Shown one piece after another: positions 1 to 9,573 of a stretch of DNA of 64,000 nucleotides (the stretch's first letter is position 1; each line of letters opens with the position of its first letter). Origin of the DNA: Vreelandella azerica (GTDB lineage: Bacteria; Pseudomonadota; Gammaproteobacteria; Pseudomonadales; Halomonadaceae). Both the position numbers and the translations under genes were made by a program. Location: positions 1 through 64,000 of the forward strand of contig NZ_JABFHI010000003.1 of the NCBI RefSeq assembly GCF_013112225.1. The letters are read 5' to 3'. Under the pieces are notes generated by a model. It saw only the letters and a program-made list of their open reading frames with translations. It made no database searches and had not been told where the DNA came from.

Positions 1-174
1 CCACTGCATGGCGTCAACCACAGGGGCAAAGCGGGTCTCGACTGTGGCCGCATCGCGGTAAGCAAACACGCCCAAAGTGGTGGAGGTGGGTGTGGCCTGA
101 GCCAGGGGAGGCAGCATTAGCAAGATAAACAGCGCGAGCGGAAATAAGCGGGCGGCATAATGTGAGTGGGACAT
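1..174 (-). CDS. PhnD-like periplasmic binding/sensor protein, N-terminal fragment
   Basis: Only the first 58 codons are in the window; the gene runs off the left edge. Residues 9 to about 26 form a hydrophobic signal peptide ending in AQA, a likely signal peptidase site. The mature start, TLGVFAYRDAATVETRF, resembles the opening of PhnD/SsuA-type phosphate/phosphonate binding domains. In proteobacteria these are often the periplasmic input of GGDEF, EAL or kinase proteins. The gene starts 22 bases after the stop of the receiver-PAS-GGDEF gene on the same strand, so it is probably the last gene of that operon. Whether an output domain follows cannot be seen. The family assignment rests on about 30 mature residues. 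Confidence 0.6.
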   Translation of the reverse strand, partial: MSHSHYAARLFPLALFILLMLPPLAQATPTSTTLGVFAYRDAATVETRFAPVVDAMQW

Positions 175-196
175 AAACGTCTCGGCGGGTTCTCTA

Positions 197-1522
197 TCAG
201 GCAGGCGCATCGAGTGTGCCACAGGGTATCTGCTGGCACACTCGGTTACGACCGGTCTGTTTGGCTGTATAGAGCGCGGCATCGGCACGGGCCAGCGCGC
301 CATCCGGGTGGTGATCATCAGCGCGCAACGTATCGACCCCGACGCTGGCGGTAATACCGAGGAGGTGGCCGTTGAGATTGACTTGCATGGTCTCAACACC
401 GGCGCGCACCTTTTCGGCCACCTTAAGCGCCCCTTCAAGCGGTGTATCCGGCAGCAGAATAGCAAACTCTTCGCCGCCTAAACGGCCGAAGACATCATTT
501 TCGCGTAGCTCATCGGCAATCGTGGTGGCAAAGGCGTTAAGCACCTCATCACCCATCGCATGCCCATGAGTATCGTTGACTTTCTTGAAATGGTCGATAT
601 CCAGCATCAGGATGCTCGCTGGATAGTCTTCCCGGCGTTTGACCCGGCCATACTCACGATCCATGGCATTCATGAAACTGCGTCGGTTAAGTAAGCCGGT
701 CAAGGGATCATGCATGGCCAGGTCGCGCAGTTGTTCTTCCATGTCTTTACGTGAGGAAATGTCTTGTTGGATGCCCACCACGCGCTCTGGGTTGCCCTCT
801 GCATCACGGCTGACCACATGACCAGATTCAAATACCCAAACCCAGTGTCCCAGTTTGTGTTTGAGTCGGAACTCGTGTTGATAGCGCTTCTCTTCGCCCT
901 TTACATGGCGCTTGAGTGCTTCATAAATAGCGTCAGTATCATCAGGGTGCGTGCGAGTCATCCACTCTGTTAATGTTTGCGGTACGGTGTCGTCATCAGC
1001 TTTGAAACCGACGTTTTTCCGCAGGCGTTTGCTGGTGTAACAGGCATCTGTTTTTAGGTCCCACTCCCAAATGCCCAGGTTGCCGCCTTCTATGGCGGCC
1101 ATCATCAACTCTTCTGACTGCTGCAGCCGCTGTTCCAGCTGGTGACGCTCCATGGCATAGCGTATGGCGCGCAGCAGGTTTTCAGCCTTCAGCTGGTTCT
1201 TGACCAGGTAGTCCTGGGCACCGGCTTCCAGCGCTCTAATGGAAAAGTCCATATCATCATGACCGGTCAGCACCACGATCGGTGTGCCGTGCGCCATGGC
1301 CTTGCAGCGGTAGACGGTGTCAAGCCCGGTGGAGTCTGGCAGGTTCAGGTCCAGCAGAATGACATCTGCGGCGGCATCAAGCGTCGCAAGATGCCGGTCC
1401 AATGCCGTCAGGCTTTTTAGCCAAGTTATCTTGTGCTCGCCACCGCTAAATTTGAGGCTATAGCGGATCAAGCCGGCATCGCCGTCTTCATCTTCAATCA
1501 AAATGATATCAAGTACTTGCAT
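197..1522 (-). CDS. Receiver-PAS-GGDEF response regulator (probable diguanylate cyclase)
   Basis: This 441-residue cytoplasmic protein has three parts. An N-terminal receiver (residues 1-125) carries the phospho-acceptor Asp58 in VILLDLNLPD. A PAS domain (about 141-261) ends in the usual VVGIQQDIS motif. A GGDEF domain (about 270-430) has the active-site variant GGEEF at 349-353. An RxxD inhibitory site (REND, 340-343) lies five residues before it, so product inhibition by c-di-GMP is likely. GGEEF is compatible with cyclase activity. I chose the ATG at 1522 because AGGA lies about ten bases upstream and the receiver fold starts there; a longer frame to 1609 would overlap the upstream gene. 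It is the apparent output of the operon. Confidence 0.93.
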   Translation of the reverse strand: MQVLDIILIEDEDGDAGLIRYSLKFSGGEHKITWLKSLTALDRHLATLDAAADVILLDLNLPDSTGLDTVYRCKAMAHGTPIVVLTGHDDMDFSIRALEAGAQDYLVKNQLKAENLLRAIRYAMERHQLEQRLQQSEELMMAAIEGGNLGIWEWDLKTDACYTSKRLRKNVGFKADDDTVPQTLTEWMTRTHPDDTDAIYEALKRHVKGEEKRYQHEFRLKHKLGHWVWVFESGHVVSRDAEGNPERVVGIQQDISSRKDMEEQLRDLAMHDPLTGLLNRRSFMNAMDREYGRVKRREDYPASILMLDIDHFKKVNDTHGHAMGDEVLNAFATTIADELRENDVFGRLGGEEFAILLPDTPLEGALKVAEKVRAGVETMQVNLNGHLLGITASVGVDTLRADDHHPDGALARADAALYTAKQTGRNRVCQQIPCGTLDAPA

Positions 1523-1538
1523 AATGATGTCCTGAAAC

Positions 1539-1994
1539 TCAAGGGGCTGCCCGTTGGACCAGCTCGAACCAATAGATCGCCAGGCGCTGCATATGGTGAG
1601 TGAATTCATCCATGCTGGTCGATTTCACCACATAGCCAGCAGCACCCTGGGCATAGGATTGGCGAATGTCGCTCTGCGCACTGGAGGTGGTAAGCACAAC
1701 AACAGGAATCAGACGTAGTCGCGGATCGGCCTTGATGTGTTCCAGAAACGTGAACCCATCCATACGGGGCATATTAAGGTCAAGCAGGATCAGGTCAGGC
1801 AACGGGGCGTTATCTTTTTGATGCGCCTCCAACAGGGTCAGAGCTGCTTCACCGGTTTCGCTGTGCTCAAGGGCAATGTGTTGATGCAGGTTCCGGTTAA
1901 TGTCCTTGAACACCCGCTGAGTAAGATAGGCATCCGCCTGATCATCTTCTACCAGCAGAATTCGGTGCATTGCCTGTTGACGCGTCGCCTGCAT
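1539..1994 (-). CDS. Single-domain response regulator (Rcp1/CheY-like)
   Basis: This 151-residue stand-alone receiver shows acidic pocket residues Asp17/Asp18, phospho-acceptor Asp72 in LILLDLNMP, the switch Thr in VVVLTTS and Lys124 in YVVKS. The insertion before Asp72 and the IPVVVLTTS strand are typical of Rcp1-type receivers, which pair with phytochrome-class histidine kinases. The start at 1994 has a good ribosome site (GAGGGTG, seven bases upstream) and overlaps the end of the kinase gene by 53 bases, which implies co-expression. Its stop is 16 bases before the receiver-PAS-GGDEF start. It probably accepts phosphate from the kinase and may act as a shuttle or sink; that role is inferred from context. 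Confidence 0.92.
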   Translation of the reverse strand: MQATRQQAMHRILLVEDDQADAYLTQRVFKDINRNLHQHIALEHSETGEAALTLLEAHQKDNAPLPDLILLDLNMPRMDGFTFLEHIKADPRLRLIPVVVLTTSSAQSDIRQSYAQGAAGYVVKSTSMDEFTHHMQRLAIYWFELVQRAAP

Positions 1995-3803
1995 CGTTTG
2001 TCACCCTCTTGATGAACGAAAGCTTGAACGTGGTGCCTTCCGGGCTGCTATGCTCAATGCTCAATTCGCCACCCATTTGCCGCATGATCTGACGAGCCAT
2101 GGGAAGTCCCAAGCCAATGCCTGGCTGTTCGCTATCAGTGACCAGCCGTGTGAACAAGGAAAAGGCCTGATCATGATGCGCCGGGGCAATGCCGCGCCCA
2201 TTATCCTGGACAAATACCTGCCAGTGATCGGCCCCTTCCTTTGACCATAACGTAACATAAAGAAACATTTCTATCTTACGATAGCAGCAGGCGTTATCAA
2301 ATAGAATGGCAAACAACTCATGCAGCCGTTGAGGGTCGCCCACGACAGTGGGTAATTCGTTAACTATGACATGCGCCTGAAGATGATCAAGACGCTCTGC
2401 CAGTGGGGTCATTGTCAGCACGGTGTGCACGAGATCATTGAGATCAACGGCCGTTAATGCGGGTGATGATTGGGTCAATTCAAGGTAGCGTCTGGCACCC
2501 TCTACCAGCGCGCTTAGCCGGGTGGCTTGTACGTTGATAAAGTCAACGGCCTGGCGGTCCTCTGGGTCGTTGAGGTCGGCCTGTTGAAGCTGACTGGAAA
2601 AGACGATGAGGCGTCGGGACGGTTCCTGAAAATGGTGGGCCATCACTTGCGTCAGGCGTTCCATGTCCTGTGCATATGCCTTCAGGCGCTGTTCGCGATG
2701 CTGCAGTTGGTCGGCCATCCTATTCAGGGTCTTGGCCAGCTGGTCAAGCTCACGCAGGGAGAAGCGATAGCGAATGGGTTGTTGCCTACCGTCGCCCAGT
2801 GTATTGATACCCACCATCAGCCTGTCCAGAGGGTTCAGGACCAGCCGTCGAATACGCCATAATGATAAGGGGATTAACAGCAAGGTCGTTACCAGCATGG
2901 CAACCAACAGCCCTTCTCGGGTGATGCGTTGCTCCTCTCGGTATTGACTGGAGGGGTAGTAGAGAAGCACCCCGGGAAAGGCAGACGGATGGGCAAACCC
3001 TTGGTATTGCCAGAAACCGCTGTCGTTATGCAGTAAGGACGTCGTTTCAAGCCGTTGTTGCGGTTGGTCACTATGCAGGTTCAGCGCATTAGCGTCATTG
3101 ATCAGGTGCGCCTTAATACCGCCTGATAGATCTTGGTGGAATACCGATTCACTTAATGCATAGGCCAGCACCAGGGTGCCCAACGGTTGGTTCTGCTGGG
3201 TGAGCGGATGAACATGAAGGTAGTAAGGAGCCCCATGAATCAGGTGATAATCGCTGTTTTGCTGCTGAGCAGTTTGCCAACCGTCTTGAATAGCGGCCAA
3301 TGAGAGTAAGTCGTCATTATCGCTGTGGCGAGTATGCTGCTGAAGCCTGGCGTTGCCTTGATCGAAACTGACAATGCCCTGTTCCAGCTCCTGACGCCCT
3401 TGACGGGCATAGCTGACCAGCTGGTTATCAAGGCTGAAGACGTAAGCGCTGTTTGCCCGCCCATTCTGGATCAGGGCCTGCAGGTCGTCGGCAATCCTTT
3501 GTTTTTCAGGGTTAAATAGAACTGCCTGGTAGTTTTGCGGATCTTCAAAGTCGCGTATCAGCTCTAGCGCTGCCATCACGCCGGCCTGACGTTCTAGCCA
3601 CTGAGCTTCTGCGTGTATCTCGTCACGAATGCTTTCCAGCGTCCCACGAATCTGCTGGCTGCTCGTCGTCAGCGTTTTTCTGCAACGCTGCGGTGATAAG
3701 CGAGTAGATTGCGGTCAATCAGATAACCGCTGATGACTAACGCTGTTATCACCATGATAATGACCAGGGCTGGGAGCTTGAAGGCAAGCGAGCGTAAGAC
3801 CAT
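1942..3803 (-). CDS. Membrane sensor histidine kinase, phytochrome-type H-box (one frameshift)
   Basis: The reading frame is broken once, in a run of five T at 3675-3679. Adding one base joins a 39-residue N-terminal piece with a membrane helix (LPALVIIMVITALVISGYLI) to the 545-residue remainder. In the long piece a periplasmic sensor of about 200 residues is followed by a second membrane helix (about 223-240), a HAMP linker, and an H-box AHHFQEPSRR with probable phospho-His315. That H-box matches the HDLQEPLR type of phytochrome-class kinases. ATP-binding motifs follow: N-box FDNACCYRK, G1 DNGRGIA and G2 GIGLGLPM. The restored start overlaps the binding-protein stop as TGATG, so the two are translationally coupled. 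The sensor domain is not one I can name with certainty; it may be dCache-like. Confidence 0.85.
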
Positions 3804-4770
3804 CAGAAAATAGGCTCCACGTCAGCGGCATTGGCGGGTGTCACGCGAATAAAAGGAATCTCTACCCGTTTGGGAACACTCTCACCGCGCAATACGCGAA
3901 TAGCCAGCTCAGCCCCTCCTTGCCACCGGTTGGATAGGTCAGGCTGAGTGATTGATGACCCTTCAATAAAGCGTCTTGAGCGGCCTGTATATAATCAATC
4001 CCCACAATAGGCAAATCGGCGAGGTTGATGTCAGCCTGTTCAAGCGCCATACGAGCCCCTTCCGCCATACTGTCGCTTTGGGCAAAGAGAGCATCAAACA
4101 CAATGCCCTGTTCCAGTAGGTCGCGGATGACGTGGATGCTGTCGGCCCGCAGGTAGTTAGCTGTACGAGTGATCACCAGAATATCGGGATACTGCGTCAT
4201 CACCGCCATGAAACCGGCGGTACGCTGCGTGGTGGCACTGGCGCCTAGCACGCCTTCCAACATGAGCACGCTTCCCTTACCTTTTAGGGCCTGAGCAATA
4301 AACTCACCGGCCTGGCGCCCGATGGCTTCATTTTGACCATGTACAAAACTGGTGTAGCCGTCTCCCTTAATACCACGATCCAGCAGAATAACTGGCGTTC
4401 CGTCAGCATGAATGTCGCTGATAATGTTACTGAGTAAGGCTTCTGTGCGTGGACTGATGATCAGTACATCCACCTGTTCGGCTAACGCACGGATTTGCTG
4501 GGCCTGAAGCGCTACGCTGCCCTTACCGTCGGTGACGATGAAATCTACCTCGGGATAGGTGGCCAGTGCGCGCTCAACTTCCTTGACTTGCATGAGGCGC
4601 CAGTCATTCGCCAGAGTGTCCTGGGCAAAGCCCACAACACCTTTTACAGGTAAGGCATCCGATACACGGAGCTGGTCGTTGGCGAGTGCCCCCTTCACCA
4701 AGGTGCAAAATACGAGGAAGGCATACAGCAACGACCATAAGAATAGCCGATGGCGGTGCTTTATATACAA
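3803..4770 (-). CDS. Periplasmic sugar-type substrate-binding protein (one frameshift)
   Basis: A signal peptide (LFLWSLLYAFLVFCTLVKG) precedes a type-1 periplasmic binding fold of the ribose/LuxP class. Typical elements are VDVLIISPRTEALLS, GTPVILLDRGI, SVLMLEGVLGASATTQR and ADLPIVGIDYIQAAQDALL. The frame breaks in the run CCCC at 3913-3916. One added base restores KEGAELAIRVLRGESVPKRV and a natural C-terminus EPIF, whose stop overlaps the kinase start. The only in-frame start is TTG at 4770, with GAGG about 14 bases upstream. No transporter permease or ATPase lies nearby, so the protein probably presents its ligand to the adjacent kinase, as LuxP does to LuxQ. The ligand is unknown. Confidence 0.85.
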
Positions 4771-5062
4771 AAAGGTTGTGTCCTCGTCACCTCAGAACGC
4801 CTCATTAATTAGTTTTTCTCATAAAAAGTAATATCACACATCGGCATCAGATGAATGGCCGTATAGCATGGATCAGCACATTAGCGACTCTTCAATAAAA
4901 CAAGGCGCTTCAACACGCTTGATTCAGTCATGATAGTATCCAACAAAAAACGGATGAACACCTACCTTCAAGGAAAGCGCGGATCAGTAAAAGATGTGTT
5001 CACGAGCCGCATACAAAAAATAGGGTAATTCATGCTTGGAAGTGTCTTCGAGGGCGTTATTC
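4771..5062. other. Divergent intergenic region, no gene seen
   Basis: This AT-rich stretch separates the minus-strand signalling operon from the plus-strand DUF1622 gene and must hold both promoters. I see no convincing -35/-10 pair, RNA gene or terminator. A weak ribosome site (AGGG) precedes an ATG at 5032 that is out of frame with the DUF1622 protein. Confidence 0.5.
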
Positions 5063-5458
5063 ATGTCTTTGTTTCTAGAGTTAATAGAGTACATCGCGCT
5101 GACGGTGGAAGCCGTTGGGGTGACGGTCATGGTCTCAGGTTTCCTGATTGCAACCTGGCGCTTTGTACGTCAACCTGATTTTTACGATAGTAAGCACGCT
5201 TACCTGGCTTACCGCCACGGCATTGGCCGTTCCATTCTGGTAGGTTTGGATTTTCTGATTGCTGGCGATCTGATCAAGACTGTCATTGTGGTTAACACTG
5301 GCGAACAGGTAGCTACCTTGGCAGCTGTTGTGCTGATCAGGGCATTTCTGGGTTTTACGTTGCATGTTGAAGTGGAGGGCCACTGGCCATGGCAGAATCA
5401 CCGCTTCAAGCAAAAGCTAAGGCGCCTCATGCAAGAGATAAACAAACCGGATCTTTGA
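5063..5458 (+). CDS. DUF1622 family membrane protein
   Basis: This small inner-membrane protein of about 131 residues has three hydrophobic segments. It carries the hallmarks of DUF1622: the helix start LIEYIALTVEAVGV, a YRHGIGRSILVGLDFLIAGDLIKTV block and the C-terminal LRAFL-type segment ending in VEVEGHWPW. The family has no established function. I chose the ATG at 5063 because GAGGGCG lies about ten bases upstream. A TTG at 5036 in the same frame is possible. An ATG at 5032 in another frame would give MLGSVFEGVIHVF, which would join this protein if one base were missing in a T run near 5070; given the many indels in this window that cannot be excluded. Confidence 0.85.
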   Translation: MSLFLELIEYIALTVEAVGVTVMVSGFLIATWRFVRQPDFYDSKHAYLAYRHGIGRSILVGLDFLIAGDLIKTVIVVNTGEQVATLAAVVLIRAFLGFTLHVEVEGHWPWQNHRFKQKLRRLMQEINKPDL

Positions 5459-5517
5459 ACGAAGACTAGATCGAACAGGCTGTTCTAAAGGCAATAGCCT
5501 GCTTGAGTATACCCCAA

Positions 5518-5694
5518 TCACTCAGGTTGAATGCATCTGACCACTTGCCAAAATGTACTTGTCCTCCTGTTAAGCTCGGCCGCTTTTGACTGCGCAACAG
5601 ACATAGCCGCGTCTTGATTAACGGCGCGAGCGGTATGCTGCTGCACATTGCCAGCATTGTCTCTTAGTATGATTTTGTACGGTGTCAAGGGCAT
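5518..5694 (-). CDS. Small hypothetical protein, 58 residues
   Basis: This short minus-strand gene is supported mainly by an excellent ribosome site, AAGGAG, eight bases before its ATG. The product starts MPLTPYKIILRDN and contains QQHTARAVNQDAAMSVAQSK. It is soluble-looking, Ala/Gln-rich, with one Cys near the end, and has no signal peptide or membrane segment. I do not recognise a family. It stands alone between the DUF1622 gene and the chemoreceptor, both on the other strand. I saw no clear promoter or terminator. Confidence 0.55.
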   Translation of the reverse strand: MPLTPYKIILRDNAGNVQQHTARAVNQDAAMSVAQSKAAELNRRTSTFWQVVRCIQPE

Positions 5695-6005
5695 TGGGGT
5701 TGCTCCTTAGTGGCTAATCGGAGTAATAGGTATTGCCACAACTGCCAGACCGAGCTGGCAAGAATTCATGGTAGAACACTCAAGCAGGCCTTGGCTTTCG
5801 CCCGCGCCAAACATACGTTTGAAGGGGGGCAACCATTGGCCAATTCCATGTTTACCGACGCCAACCCGGCAATGCTTGAGATATGCGCCATATCACCTCG
5901 CCCAATTATTTCTTAATGTTTCTTGCGGTATCCTTCCAGGTCTCGATATAACTATAGAATCAAATTTTTTATAACGATTACCGGCTTGGTCTCGGAGGGC
6001 ATTAA

Positions 6006-8069
6006 ATGCGCATTAATGATTTTACTATTGGCACACGTTTAACTGTTGGGATCATGGGCATCCTGCTCATAACGATCATTACCATTGCCAGCATTTTGAT
6101 GATACGTATTGATAACATCATCGATACGGCTGAAGAACGTGAACTGGATGCGTTCCATGGTAACTTCACGGCAATGCTTGCTGCCGAGAGCCGGACTGCG
6201 CTGACAATGAGTGCTTTGGTTTCCAGCATTCCATTAGTGCAGGAGGCGTTTGCCGAGCGTGATCGGGGAACGTTGGAATCGCTTTTCCTGCCTGGCTATG
6301 ACCGCCTTGCCAGTTATGGGGTCAATCAGTTCCAGTTTCATACACCGCCCGCCACATCGTTTCTTCGCCTACATCGCCCTGAACGCTTTGGTGATGACCT
6401 GACAGATGCACGCCCCACCATTGTCCAGACAAATCGGTCACAGCAAGACGTCTTCGGTCTGGATAGCGGTCTCTTTGGCATCGGTATTCGCGGGCTCACC
6501 CCAATGACGCAGGATGGAGAGCATACCGGGTCAGTCGAATTCGGCATGAACTTTGACGACAGCACCTTTGAGCGTTTCAAAGAGACTTACGGGGTCGATG
6601 TCGCCGTCTATCTCAAGGAGGACAATCGTCGCTACGCTGCATTTGGCACTACGCATGGCCAGGGCCCATTGCTGGACACAGAGACGCTTGACGACGTGTT
6701 GAGCGGCACGACACGCCTTGAACAGGCGACACTGAGCGGTACAACAGTATCGGTCATGGGTAAAGCCATGACGGATTACGCGGGCGACCCTCTGGGCGTT
6801 GTTGAGATCAGCATGGATCGTAGTGCTTATATTGCAGCTGAACGCTCGGCAATGACGGTTACAGCGGTGATTTCGCTTTTTGTCCTGCTAATCGGCGCTG
6901 CCCTGGCATTACTGCTTGGCCGCAATATTTCACGCCCCATCCAACAGGCTAATCTTGCCATGCATGACATTGCCAATGGGGATGGAGACCTGACACGACG
7001 GCTTGATGCATCGGCCAAGGATGAAGTTGGTCAATTGGCCGCTGCCTTTAATGCCTTCGCTAATCGCATGCAGGAAACCCTGGTCTCTGTGCGCACCAGT
7101 GCCCATTCGGTCAATCAGGAGGCCAGTGATGTTGCGCGTGATAGTGAAAAGCTGGCTTCAAGCACTGAACAGGCGGCAGCTAACCTGCAGCAGACGTCGT
7201 CTTCCGTGGAAGAAATTTCCTCAACCGTCAAACATTCCACTGAATCATCTGAGCAGGCGAACCAGTTGGCTCAGGAAGCCGCCAAGATTGCCTAAGGAAG
7301 GTCGACGTTCCATGCAGGAAGTCGAAAACACCATGGAGGATTTGAATACCTCTTCAAACAAGATCAGTGAAATTATTACCATGATTGATGGCATTGCTTT
7401 TCAGACCAATATTTTGGCCTTGAACGCTTCGGTAGAAGCCGCCCGCGCAGGTGAACATGGTCGAGGCTTTGCCGTCGTTGCTGAGGAAGTCCGTAAACTG
7501 GCCAGCCGATCCAGTGAGGCGGCCAATGAAATCCGTGAACTGATTGATACCTCTGTCAAAGGCACACAAGCGGGGAGTGCTTTGGTACATGAGACGAGCG
7601 TCACCATCAAGAAGCTGCTTGAGAGTATTACTCAAGTCAGTGATGTTGTTGCTGAAATAACGGCCAGCAGCCGGGAGCAAAGTGCAGGTATCAGTCAGAT
7701 CAATAAGGCGGTTGCCGAGTTGGATACGGTTACTCAGGAAAACGCTTCAATGGTTCAGCATTTTTCTCATGTCGCGACGACCATGGATGAGCATGCCAGC
7801 GACCTAAACAGCAGGCGCTGGTGGATGCTTCATCCAGACAGAATAACGATGACTGGGAAGAGCTGGGTGATGGCCAGATCCCGTTACCTAAACAGCACGA
7901 CCAGGCAGCGCTTGTGCGTCCTCAAATAAACCAACGTAACGGTGCTGGGATCACTTTCACATCGGTAGCCATAAAAAGCTGCAAGCCAAGGCCACCATGC
8001 CCTCGTAGTTTCGCTTACGTTCTTACATCAGGGAGTTATCGTCAAGGTTTGTGTATAGCGTTCAAGTAG
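6006..8069 (+). CDS. Methyl-accepting chemotaxis protein (two frameshifts, tail runs into IS)
   Basis: The protein has a first membrane helix (about residues 11-33), a periplasmic sensor of about 240 residues with Cache-like features, and a second helix (ISLFVLLIGAALALLLG). A HAMP domain (GRNISRPIQQANLAM) and a cytoplasmic signalling domain follow. The signalling tip IDGIAFQTNILALNASVEAA and FAVVAEEVRKLA are diagnostic of transducers that feed CheA/CheW. The frame is broken at 7291-7296 (an apparent extra T in GCCTAAGG) and at 7806-7808 (an A run). Past the second break the frame reads QQALVDASSRQNNDDWEEL, a plausible receptor end, and continues into the IS terminal repeat at 8031, so the true stop is lost or uncertain. 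GGAGGG precedes the ATG. Confidence 0.85.
8031..8057. repeat. IS256-type terminal repeat, copy 1
   Basis: This 27-base end shares the pattern GGGAGTTATyGTCAA, then TTGTGTAT, with the repeat at 9112. It lies five bases downstream of the transposase stop, as expected for an IS256 right end. Confidence 0.65.
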
Positions 8070-9111
8070 CGCCTCTGTCTGACTGATCGGTTACCTGCTC
8101 TCCGTCTTGGAACTCGACGTTGTTAACGACCAGTTCCAGCTTTTTGAACCCCTTGATACGCTTCCAACGTTTCGCGACGCTCTGGAGCAGTTTGAAGACC
8201 ATCGCCAGAGTCGTTCCCCTAGAGCCGCAGCTTCGAATGCGTTTTTTCCTCAAGCGAACAGTGGCGAAATCTGATTAGATCGGGTTGGTGGTGCGGATAT
8301 GCATCCAGTGCTCTGCCGGAAAATCATAAAATGTCAGCAGCTCGTCCCGGTCCTTGGCCAGACAATCCATTGCCTGGGGGTACTTGGCGCCAGAGCATTT
8401 GAGCATATGGTCGAAGGCCAGATAGGCTGCTTCCCGTGTCTCGGCCATCCAGATCTCATGCAGGTCGACCTTAATCTTGGACTGCACTGATTTGGGTAAT
8501 TTGTTCAGTATATTGACGGTTTTGTGAACCCAGCAGCGTTGGTGCCCTGTCGCTGGGTAAACTTGCTCACCGCCTTGCAGAAGCCCAGCGCACCGTCACC
8601 AATCGCCAACTTTGGTGCGTCGGTCAAGCCACGCTTTAGCAACCCCATCAGCAGCTCAGTCCAACTGGCGTCCGACTCACGGTGGCCATTCTCGACGGCA
8701 CCAAGCTCCTTGCGTCCATGCTCGGTGACACCGATGATCACCAGCAGGCATAGGCGATCATCCAGGCGTACATTGCTATAGACGCCATCGGCCCACCAGT
8801 ACACGTTGCGGCGGTCTGCCGACACCAGGCTTGGTGTTCATCGAGCCACTGGGCTTTCAAACGCGAGACCGTGTTGGCCGACAAGCCCTTGGCCTTGTCA
8901 CCCAGCACGGCTGACAACGCTTCTTGGTAGTCGCCAGTTAAGCCCTCTTTGAGATAGAGCCAGGGGATCAACTCCTCAACGCTGCGAGCCCGCTTTAGAT
9001 AAGGCGGCAGTAACACACTGCTGAAGTTGATACCTTCACCGCTACGATCTCGCACCCGAGGCACCTTGACCTCGATGTCGCTAATGCCGGTCTGGACATT
9101 GCGCGTCGGCA
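8062..9111 (-). pseudogene. IS256-family transposase, copy 1, decayed
   Basis: The pieces in order are: a fragment starting NVQTGISDIEVKVPRVRDRS; a frameshift near 8822; the catalytic segments YWWADGVYSNVRL and LAIGDGALGFCKA; a second frameshift near 8555; QRCWVHKTVNILNKLPKS; and DELLTFYDFPAEHWMHIRT. In the conserved motif TTNPIES the Glu codon has become TAA. The frame then continues to a normal C-terminus RWKRIKGFKKLELVVNN. The missing N-terminus (about 90 residues by comparison with the family), two frameshifts and a stop at a probable catalytic position make it inactive. Confidence 0.8.
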
Positions 9112-9138
9112 GGGAGTTATTGTCAAATCTTGTGTATG
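9112..9138. repeat. IS256-type terminal repeat, copy 2
   Basis: This is the second copy of the terminal repeat, in the same orientation as the one at 8031 and differing from it at a few positions. It marks the junction between the two nested elements. Confidence 0.65.
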
Positions 9139-9142
9139 ACCA

Positions 9143-9529
9143 TCAGGCGGCGTCTCTGCCAGTTTGATCATCCACCCGTTCTCCATCCCGAAACTGGACG
9201 TTGTCCACGACCAGCTTCAGTTGATCGAAGCCCTTGATCCGCTTCCAGCGTTTTTGGGCGGATTGGAGCAATTTGAACACCATCGATAGGGTGGTGTCGC
9301 GAGAGCCGCATGATCGGCTCTGCTTGGTTCTTAATCGTACGGTGGCGAAGGTGGATTCAATCGGATTGGTGGTTCGCAAGTGAATCCAGTGAATGGCCGG
9401 GAAATCGTAGAAGGCCAACAGCTCGTCCCGATCCTTCTCCAGATTTTCCATGGCCTTCGGGTACTTGTCCTGGAACCGCTTCAACGTGCTGTCAAAGGCT
9501 TTGTTTGCGCCGTCACGGGTCTCTGCCAT
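9143..9529 (-). pseudogene. IS256-family transposase, copy 2, C-terminal fragment
   Basis: The 128 residues begin at MAETRDGANKAFDSTLKRF and run unbroken to the natural C-terminus. They include FYDFPAIHWIHLRTTNPIES, with the Glu that is a stop codon in copy 1, and RWKRIKGFDQLKLVVDN. The N-terminal two thirds, with the two catalytic Asp motifs, are absent, so the fragment cannot be a working transposase. The Met at 9529 is an internal codon in intact relatives, not a true start. Confidence 0.8.
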
Positions 9530-9573
9530 AAATCCTTCGCGGTACTCAAGTATCAGAGTTATCTGATAAACCT

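Larger units (their letters stand above)
8031..9111 (-). mobile_element. IS256-family insertion element, copy 1, 5' truncated
   Basis: The element ends at 8031 with GGGAGTTATCGTCAAGG, a terminal repeat also seen at 9112. The interior encodes most of an IS256-type transposase on the minus strand. The end carrying the transposase N-terminus is missing: at 9111 the coding sequence stops abruptly against the terminal repeat of the second copy. That suggests the second copy inserted into, or recombined with, the first. I see no target duplication. Confidence 0.75.
9112..9530 (-). mobile_element. IS256-family insertion element, copy 2, 3' remnant
   Basis: The remnant starts with the terminal repeat GGGAGTTATTGTCAA directly against copy 1. 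It holds only the last third of a transposase and breaks off near 9530, just before the integrase gene. It is in the same orientation as copy 1 and related to it, but not identical, so the pair is not a simple duplication. Confidence 0.72.

Noticed and set aside
5710..5916. 68-residue frame with a CHNC motif on the plus strand
   Set aside because: It has no ribosome site before its GTG start and no recognisable fold; it overlaps the promoter area of the chemoreceptor and the 58-residue gene.
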